Shown: piece after piece, positions 57,131 to 64,000 of the stretch
How the letters are laid out: each line of letters begins with the position of its first letter
Numbering within the stretch: position 1 is the first letter of the stretch
Assembly (NCBI RefSeq): GCF_050436995.1
Contig: NC_134745.1
Coordinates: 11,222,001 to 11,286,000, forward strand
From: Anticarsia gemmatalis
Taxonomy: Eukaryota; Arthropoda; Insecta; Lepidoptera; Erebidae
Length of the DNA: 64,000 nucleotides
Direction: 5' to 3'
The notes under the pieces: model-generated
What the model was told of the DNA's origin: nothing
The model's input: only the letters and a program-made list of their open reading frames with translations
The model's database searches: none
Translations under genes and position numbers: made by a program

Positions 57131-57464
57131 AGCAGAGATAGCCGAGTGGTTTAAGTTGGCTCCTCCCACGCAAGTGGTCGCAGGTTTGAATCCGAGGCAA
57201 CACACCAATGACTTTTCGAAGTTATGTGTGTATTAGAAATAATTATCACTTGCTCTAACGGTGAAGGAAAACATCGTGAGGAAACCTTGCATGCCTAAAA
57301 ATGTTGTTTAATACATTTATTGAGGGTATGCAAAGTATTGCAAAGTTCCCAACCCGCACTTGGCCAGCGTGGTGGAGTCAAGGCCTAACCCCTCCCCCTC
57401 GTTTGGGAGGAGACCCTTGCCCTGCAGTGGGACAGTAATGAGTTATAAAAAAAAAAAAAAAAAA
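57131..57464 (+). repeat. tRNA-derived SINE with A-rich tail
   Basis: Head GAGATAGCCGAGTGGTTTAA (A box) and GCAGGTTTGAATCCGAGG (B box); body as at 18438-18715; ends in a poly-A run (57448-57464). It is the most complete copy, suggesting recent activity. Confidence 0.75.
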
Positions 57465-57684
57465 TTGTATGTTTGTAAAAGTCCCCGCGAAACAAGTGCA
57501 ATTTTTAGTGCGGGAGTTGTCTTTTTTAATGATAATGATAATGACTAACCATCTTCTCGATGTGGTTACTACAATCAAATACCTTGGCGACTTGACCGCT
57601 TCTATATAAAGAAAGCTTTTTCCTAGAAATGGAACAAAATAAGCGAGTAACTGTCTAATACGTATATCTTTATATATTATATAT

Positions 57685-57881
57685 AATTCATCTGTAAGTG
57701 TGTATGTCACTGAACTTCTCTTAAACGACTGGAACGATTTTGATGAAATTTTTTGTGTGTTCAAGGGGATCTGAGAGTGGTTTAGATTCACAATTTTGTC
57801 CGCCGGACAATGCGTTTTTAATTAATTTTTAATTTACTAGTAACGTGTATACAGGACAACGTCTGTCGGGTTCGCTAGTAA
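57685..57881 (+). mobile_element. RTE-type 3' end fragment
   Basis: CTTAAACGACTGGAACGATT, GGGGATCTGAGAGTGGTTTA and the end GTCTGTCGGGTTCGCTAGT. It resembles the tail at 53108-53268 but is from a different subfamily. Confidence 0.45.
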
Positions 57882-58053
57882 TATATGTATTATTTTGATT
57901 TTGATTTTGTAAATTAAATTGTAACAAATACACAAAAATATTTTTTTGATGTGCACAAAGAATTTTTATACTAAAGTATATTTTGCGATGATGACATAAC
58001 ACAAAAACAAATTAATCCAGATGATATATATAATATGACATTATCCTCTAATT

Positions 58054-58089
58054 AGATAAAGATGTCACTGTTTTTATTAAGTATAAATA
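58054..58089 (+). promoter_or_regulatory. Promoter elements of gene 13
   Basis: AGATAAAG (58054-58061) and TATAAATA (58082-58089). The TATA box is 62 bases from the ATG. Confidence 0.6.
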
Positions 58090-58150
58090 CACAGGTTGGT
58101 TCCGGCAAAAGGCACCTGTTCGTGGTCCACGGTCTACAGTGAACGACAAA

Positions 58151-59877
58151 ATGCGTTTTCTTGCGTTGTTGGTTTTGTGTGTGGCAGCTGCCTCAGGTAT
58201 GTATTTCAATTTATTTTTTATACAATTATTGTACTTACCAAAAAACTTATAATAGTCTCTGGATAGTCTGAACTTTTACTTAAGATATATTATAGTCATA
58301 AGGAAGATTGCTGTGCTGGTCTTCATACTAGGGACTGTATATTTTGATATAACTTAATAATAAAACGGACCAGTAAGGTCGGATTGTTCCTGTTGTCGAC
58401 AACCTAATTGGCTTGGTAGAGGTCTCGGCTGACGACAAAATCCTTTCAGATTTAATTAAAATGATTTTCATGAAAAAAAAAACATTTAACGGAAACATTT
58501 GTTATTTAAAATATGAAAAGTATTCATTAATATTTTGATCGTGATCATCAGTTCTTTCCTAGAAGAGAAATGCATAATAGATTTCATCAATTAGTTGCTT
58601 GCTGACTGAATTGGGCCTTATAATGCCATAAAAATTGTATAAATATGACCGTGGGTCAAGTGTCTGAATGCATAAATAAGGTTGTTTTATTTTTCAGCTG
58701 AGGAGTTCGGCCAAAGAATTGTTGGTGGTTCCGTTACCAGCATTCGCAACTACCCTGAGATGGTAGCTTTACTATTTGCTGCCAACCAAGCTAACCACAG
58801 ACAGAACTGCGGCGGCAGCATCCTCAACCAGAGATTTGTTCTAACTGCTGCTCACTGCTTTGAGTAAGTTAAAATATTTATATGATTATTATTATAGCAA
58901 GTGTGTAAAGTGAATGTGTGTATGCAAATGTTTATATGATAATATCATCCTACTTTTCCCAAATTAATTCGACTTTATATTTGTAATAAAACGTTGAAAT
59001 TTATAATTATAAAATTCAGTCAGTAAGGTATTAGAATAGCTGGGCTGGGACATGGGACACAATAATCATTTGTCTTTGAATTGTATCCTAGCCCCCACGA
59101 ACAGCTCTAGAACTCATTGGGGGGGCGGCCGCTTGGAACCTTAGGAAATGTATGAATACCTAGAGTAAATTTTATGTTGAAGAGACGGAGATGTAACGCT
59201 TGTTTTATTTTTTACAGCAACGGCAGACTCCATAATGGTATGTGGCGTCTACGTGTAGGTTCTGACAACGCCAACAGCGGTGGTCAAGTACTTCAAGTGA
59301 ATAATATCCGCAGACACCCGAATTATAACCAAAGAACTGTTGATTCCGACATCGCCATTATGCGCGCTCCCTCTAACATCAATTTCAACAACAACGTTCG
59401 TGCAGCAAGAATTGCTGGCTCCAACTACAACTTAGGAGACAACCAAGTTGTCTGGGCTGCAGGATGGGGTCACACATCTGTGAGTACTATTTATAAACCT
59501 GTTACAAATTTATTTTTATTCCTCCCGAACGAGGGAGGGGTCAGCTTTGAGTTTTATAATGTGCAATGATTTCAAATTTACAGCAAGGTGGCAGACCCTC
59601 TGAGCAGCTTCGTCATGTTCAAATCTGGACTATCAATCAGAATGTCTGCCGCCAGCGTTATGGTGCATCTGCTATCACCGACAACATGCTGTGCTCCGGC
59701 TGGCTCGACGTCGGTGGTCGTGACCAGTGCCAGGGTGACTCCGGCGGTCCTCTGTACCACAACCGCATCGTCGTTGGTGTCTGCTCATGGGGCAGAGGTT
59801 GCGGTCAAGCTCGTTACCCTGGTGTTAATGTTCGTGTATCACGCTTCACTACCTGGATTCAGAACAACTCAAGATAA
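58151..59877 (+). CDS. Gene 13: trypsin
   Basis: Four exons: 58151-58196, 58698-58863, 59218-59479 and 59584-59877, giving 255 residues with phases 1, 2 and 0. Signal peptide [15 protein letters not shown], a very short propeptide AEEFGQR, then IVGG at 23. His68 (TAAHC), Asp115 (DSDIAIM) and Ser211 (GDSGGP); Asp205 at 189 and Gly226 (RYPGV) predict trypsin specificity. The C-terminus is QNNSR, not SNA or ENA as in the others. The loop YHNRIVV has Arg where the others have Gly. Many Asn and Arg, no obvious defects. AATAAA is at 59909. Promoter and signal peptide are closest to the partial gene at 62778. Confidence 0.95.
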
Positions 59878-60505
59878 ACTGTCCCTTCTTACCGATACGA
59901 GCGAAAAAAATAAAATTATGTATGCATTTACAGACGTTGTTATTAAAATATAATATAAAAAAATATTTATGCACTTACGAGAGATGTTTTTTTAAACCTT
60001 TTTACCCACTTACTAGGTTATGTTCTAGAAAAATATAGTACTTATTAGTATTTTTGATACTAGAATTGATATATTAGTCGAAACTAGACCTTTATTCTAA
60101 CGCAATATTCGTGATGAGCAGAAAACTTTGAAACAGACTAGAAAGACTTCGAAATCATAACTTAATTATTTTAAGCCTACCCTTTCTTCAGTAATTTTGA
60201 TATAACTTTTAATTTTAATTATCCTTATGCCTAGGACTCTTTTTTTTCTTGTCTCTATCCCACGTTCGGCACAGCATTTTTCACAAAAACATGCTATCAA
60301 GGGATTTGGCTGATGATTTTACAATCGACTGCCGGCCTGACATCTCAGCACTTACTGGAAATTATCCTTATAATTTCATTGGGAATATTACGTGCAAACC
60401 GATCTCTTTTTTTCAGCCTATCTTGGATACCTTTTGCAAGTTAGTAGAGTCCCAGTGAAGTATTATTAGAAATGCACTAAAAATAATTTAAGTATATTTT
60501 CATGG

Positions 60506-60705
60506 CTTAGCCTTTCTTCCAAACTTTGTTGGAGTCGGTTTCCAGTCTCACCAGATGCAGCTGAGTACCAGTGTTTTACATGAAGCGACTGCCTATCTGA
60601 CCTCCACAACCCAGTTACTTGGGTAATAACAACGATACCCTTCGGTAAGACTGCTTGTCAGACTTTTAAGCTTCTGACTACTGTTAACGACTGTCAAAGA
60701 TCTAA
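60506..60705 (-). repeat. 5S-derived SINE 3' body, minus
   Basis: Reverse match to the body of 49455-49800, including TTAGCCTTTCTTCC at one end and GACTGTCAAAGATCT at the other. The 5S head is missing. Confidence 0.55.
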
Positions 60706-60954
60706 ATGTAAGTTTACTGTGTAAAGTAAGTATAATAATATAATAGTATTAACATTTCCTGCGATTACAATTGTTAATCGCTTGTAATGTTCCGGTATCA
60801 AAGCTAATCATGTGCATGCACGAATTAATAACAATTTTATTGTCTACAGGCTGTAATTGACTGAAATAGCCCAGAAATATCTCTTTCTGATAGACATTGT
60901 AAAAGAAAAAAAATAGTCTGAATTTTATATAAATATTTATATAAAACTGAAAGG

Positions 60955-61253
60955 TGACTGACTGAGTGACTGATTGACTGACATAGTGATCTATCAACGC
61001 ACAGCCCAAACCACTAGACGGATGGAGTTGAAATTTGGCATGCAGGTAGATGACATCCGCTAAGATGATTGAATAGAATGATTTCGATAAATTATTTCTT
61101 AATTCGATTCGAATAAATTCTACCCCTAAGGGGATAAGATAGGGGACGAAAGTTTGTATGAAACTTTGTCAATTTTAAACCGATGAAAGTTTGCATTAAA
61201 ATTCTGTCACAAGTCACAAACCACTCGGACGAAGTCGCGGGCAAAAGCTAGTA
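60955..61253 (+). repeat. Interspersed lepidopteran repeat
   Basis: Starts with a GACTGACTGA microsatellite and ends CGGACGAAGTCGCGGGCAAAAG then CTAGT, a terminus shared by many moth elements. Contains TGAAATTTGGCATGCAGGTA. Class not decided. Confidence 0.5.
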
Positions 61254-62687
61254 TCATATAAAAGTATGACTGAATTGAACTGAAGATTACTAAGTAACAA
61301 AAAATTTTGCTACCGGTTTAACTACAAAGAAGAATTGAATCTATCTTAGTATGTAACATAACTAAAGCGCGTTCAAATTTTATGCTATTTTAAATCGTGG
61401 CAAAATGTGTGTGGCAGCTTATAAAACTGCCTGTTAAGACGTTAAGACATTAGGATAACAGAATTTATAAGAACTACATAACAATTGACGCATTTTATAC
61501 GTGAAATACAAATAATTGATATAATATACTAAGATACAGGATTTATTAATTTAAAAAATTTGAAAATTTACTTATTGATACCAAGAACATGTCGCCAATA
61601 TTGAGAAAATAGCTCTTTGAATTCAATCAAATTACATATTACTTTGTATTCTTAACGGCTTAGACGCTTCACCACAAATTAAAAGTTCACAAAGATGACA
61701 ATGAATTAGTAACGAATTAAGTAGAATTGTATATAAATAATACAACACTTTTTTGTAGCCATTTTTTAATTAGGATTTTGTATTACTTTAAAATTATGTT
61801 TAACACAAAAAGGTTCAAGCTTCACACTCTAGGCTTGTTCTCAGGTCTTCGTCACAAAATTTAAATTTATAGTAATTTAGAAAAAATATAATAAAAAATA
61901 TCGACTTAAGACTTAAAGCGCACGACGGGTGGTAATAAAATATTTCTTTAAGCTCAGAGACAGCTAGCACTAAGCAGTATCATATATTTGTGTAATGATA
62001 AGATGTATGTGTAAATATTAATAGATATGACAATAACGGATCTGATTTTTAGGCAGATATTTTACTCGCTGGTTTGCCTGTGATTTATCATTTACCAGAG
62101 TTTTTTATTCATTAGTTTTCATTTCGCATTTAGCATATCATTTAGCATTTAATTTCAAAGGGTTTTCTTATAATTTCTCATAGCGTCAAATTTTGTCGTT
62201 GCAATCATCCATACGTTATGTTAAACATGATTTATATGAAGTAGAAACGCAATGAATTCTGGAACGGAAGCTGTATAAACTACTTTACTTCATACTTTTT
62301 TACTGCGAGAATGATCATGCTAAGATTTTTAAAAAGTCACTTAAATATTTTATTGTGGTGAATATGGAAAACGCGTTTGTGAGTTTTTACTTATTTGGGG
62401 CGATATAAGCCTTGCGAGTTTTGTTGGACGTTTTAATCATGTAGTAAATAATTATTATCTCATGTGAGTGCTTCCAAAAACACAAGAAATTCTGAAAAGT
62501 GGGCTAAATTTTTTTATTTAAAAGATAAACTTTCTCTTCTTCTTACACTGTTTTTATTTATTTACAGCGTAAAGAAAATATGTAGAACTTTGTGTCAACG
62601 TACAAAATCATAATTAAATATTGATATTATTTGTATTACATGACAGCATTTTAATCCAAATGATATTAATGACGTGATCCTTTAATT

Positions 62688-62723
62688 AGATAATGATGAA
62701 CAAGATATTACTTAGTATAAATA
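62688..62723 (+). promoter_or_regulatory. Promoter elements of gene 14
   Basis: AGATAATGAT (62688-62697) and TATAAATA (62716-62723), nearly the same as gene 13 (TTAGATAA, then GTATAAATAC). Confidence 0.6.
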
Positions 62724-62777
62724 CGTGTGATGACTTAAACAACAGTCATCTGCCTACGGTCTTCTGAAAACGGCAAA

Positions 62778-62823
62778 ATGCGTGCTCTAGCGTTGTTGGT
62801 TCTTTGTGTGGCAGCTGCCTCAG
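62778..62823 (+). CDS. Gene 14: first exon of a further trypsin-family gene (partial)
   Basis: Encodes signal peptide [15 protein letters not shown] and ends in TCAG/GTATGT with phase 1, exactly like exon 1 of the other four-exon genes. Thirteen of 15 residues match gene 13, so the two are probably recent duplicates. The remaining exons lie beyond 64000. Intron 1 is interrupted by a palindromic-head element (from 63073). Whether the mature enzyme keeps its triad cannot be seen. Confidence 0.75.
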
Positions 62824-63072
62824 GTATGTGCTATTTTGGAAATCAAATCCCAATTAGTCTATCACTCAGTTATTGGAAAAATATTAGACTTAATTAGTTT
62901 CCTCAAAAAATAGTAATAAAAAAGCAGTTTAGTTCAAAAGTATTAAAGTTACAAAGTGGGAGTCAATGACGGTATGTCTTCTCATAAAAAAAAAACTTCT
63001 ATGACACCATGATTTGAAAAAAAAACGTTTAAAAAAGTAAAAACCAACCTTTTAGTTGAGAAGACTTAGTAA

Positions 63073-64000
63073 TGCCACCAAAAACATTCTGTAAAAACCT
63101 CAAGTCTCGCCGTAAAAAGTGGTGAGATCTATATAATACCAAGTCGATTAATCTATTTAGTCTCTACTTGAAGGACCTTCTGTCTTAAGTTATTACGTAT
63201 GTTATTATCATGCCAATAAAAAAAATACCTTGTAAACAAATAGACCGACCTGGCCATCGCATGATTTAATTATTAGTATGTATCACACTACACAGCACGA
63301 CGAGAAGTTAATGCTCCTGAAATGTTAATGGCGAATTTGTGTTTTCTTGCGATGACCAAGTCGATCTATTTGTTTTAATGGTATTTTTTTTTAATTGGCA
63401 TGATAATAGCATACGTAATAACTTAAGACAGAAGGTCCTTCAAGTAGAGACTAAATAGATTAATCGACTTGGTATTATATAGATCTCACCACTTTTTACG
63501 GCGAGACTTGAGGTTTTTACAGAATGTTTTTGGTGGCATCTCACTTCTTTTTGTAGAGCGAACATAAGTCCAATTTGTGTGGAAAGACGTTTTTTTTTTT
63601 CATAATTCAACATATTTTCCTATGGGAATGTTGTTTAGTTTCATGGGCTAAACACCCTTACCCACCCTATACCCCCTCCCGTTATGCCTCATATAGTAGG
63701 TACCTATTTACACCTATTTATTTTATTTTCTACAGTAATAATAATTCATTAACTGCAAATGTAACCTTGTAATCTTATACATTTATATGGGATTACAAAG
63801 TTATTGTTGCAGTTGCTGTATTTAGAAAACTGGACCGAAATTAGAAAATATTACATTTTTCCCATGATTAAGACACTAAACCCTATTTGTATTCTAAATT
63901 TTAAGGTTCTAAGTCTGCTAGAAGTACCTTAGACTTTTGATGATCGGTGAGTCAGTGAGTCAGTGAATCAGTGAGTGACAAAATTCAAAATTTTAACAAG
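63073..64000 (+). mobile_element. Third palindromic-head element, in gene 14 intron 1 (truncated by window edge)
   Basis: Same orientation as 39705-40870. The palindromic head is 63073-63539, beginning TGCCACC and ending GGTGGCA. The GTGAGTCA microsatellite is at about 63944-63975, and the sequence reaches the window end before the terminal hairpin. Several arm positions differ from the other copies in matched pairs. Confidence 0.75.

Larger units (their letters stand above)
55096..58053. other. Gene 12 to gene 13 spacer
   Basis: No gene. A repeat nest: degraded palindromic-head element (55620-56014), three tRNA-derived SINEs in a row (56658-56805, 56808-57118, 57131-57464) and an RTE-type fragment (57685-57881). 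Confidence 0.6.
59915..62687. other. Gene 13 to gene 14 spacer
   Basis: No gene. Contains a reversed 5S-SINE body (60506-60705) and an interspersed repeat (about 60955-61253). The open frame at 60249-60458 has no recognisable motif. The remainder is very AT-rich. Confidence 0.55.

Noticed and set aside
57131..57200. tRNA gene with AGCCGAGTGG
   Set aside because: Same reasoning: the downstream body and A-rich tail are shared with 18438-18715 and 50586-50866.

Overview
This 64 kb window is AT-rich insect nuclear DNA, most likely from a moth (Lepidoptera, probably noctuoid). Three things point there: spliced S1A serine protease genes with the [20 protein letters not shown] and SWIQ-N-A signatures of lepidopteran midgut alkaline trypsins; short introns with GT..AG borders; and a dense load of tRNA-derived SINEs, 5S rRNA-derived SINEs, MITEs and RTE-type fragments typical of moth genomes. 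The species assignment is inference.

The main content is one head-to-tail array of trypsin-family genes, all on the + strand: twelve complete genes, one chimeric and probably broken gene (42929-44529), and the first exon of another running off the right edge (62778). Most have four exons. Intron 1 is phase 1 (end of the signal peptide), intron 2 is phase 2 (just after the His57 motif) and intron 3 is phase 0 (after GWG). The genes at 37137, 42929 and 47136 lack intron 1.

Layout: 1-6.4 kb holds no convincing gene, only a weak minus-strand exon candidate. 6.5-13.7 kb holds two protease homologues that have lost catalytic residues. 14.8-30.7 kb holds five genes with an intact His-Asp-Ser triad but with oxyanion-hole Gly193 replaced by Cys, Ser or Ala. 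31.4-33.8 kb holds a third dead homologue (His to Gln, Ser to Ala). 37.1-48.9 kb is a recent segmental duplication with two intact trypsins around a hybrid gene. 53.5-59.9 kb holds two further intact trypsins with Asp189. 62.8 kb starts another gene.

Each intact protein begins with a signal peptide, followed by a short propeptide ending in Arg and then an IVGG-like mature N-terminus, so all look like secreted zymogens or zymogen-like proteins. GATA-type sites and TATA boxes recur upstream of most starts, which fits coordinated gut expression. Right-hand genes (9, 11, 12, 13) should be true trypsins. Left-hand genes (1-8) have a non-trypsin S1 pocket (Gly189, Ser/Thr226) and graded loss of the catalytic machinery. 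One cluster therefore encodes active digestive enzymes together with a set of likely non-proteolytic or altered-activity relatives.

The spaces and introns are filled with mobile elements. Recent duplicates give occupied/empty site pairs that reveal insertion boundaries for three of them.
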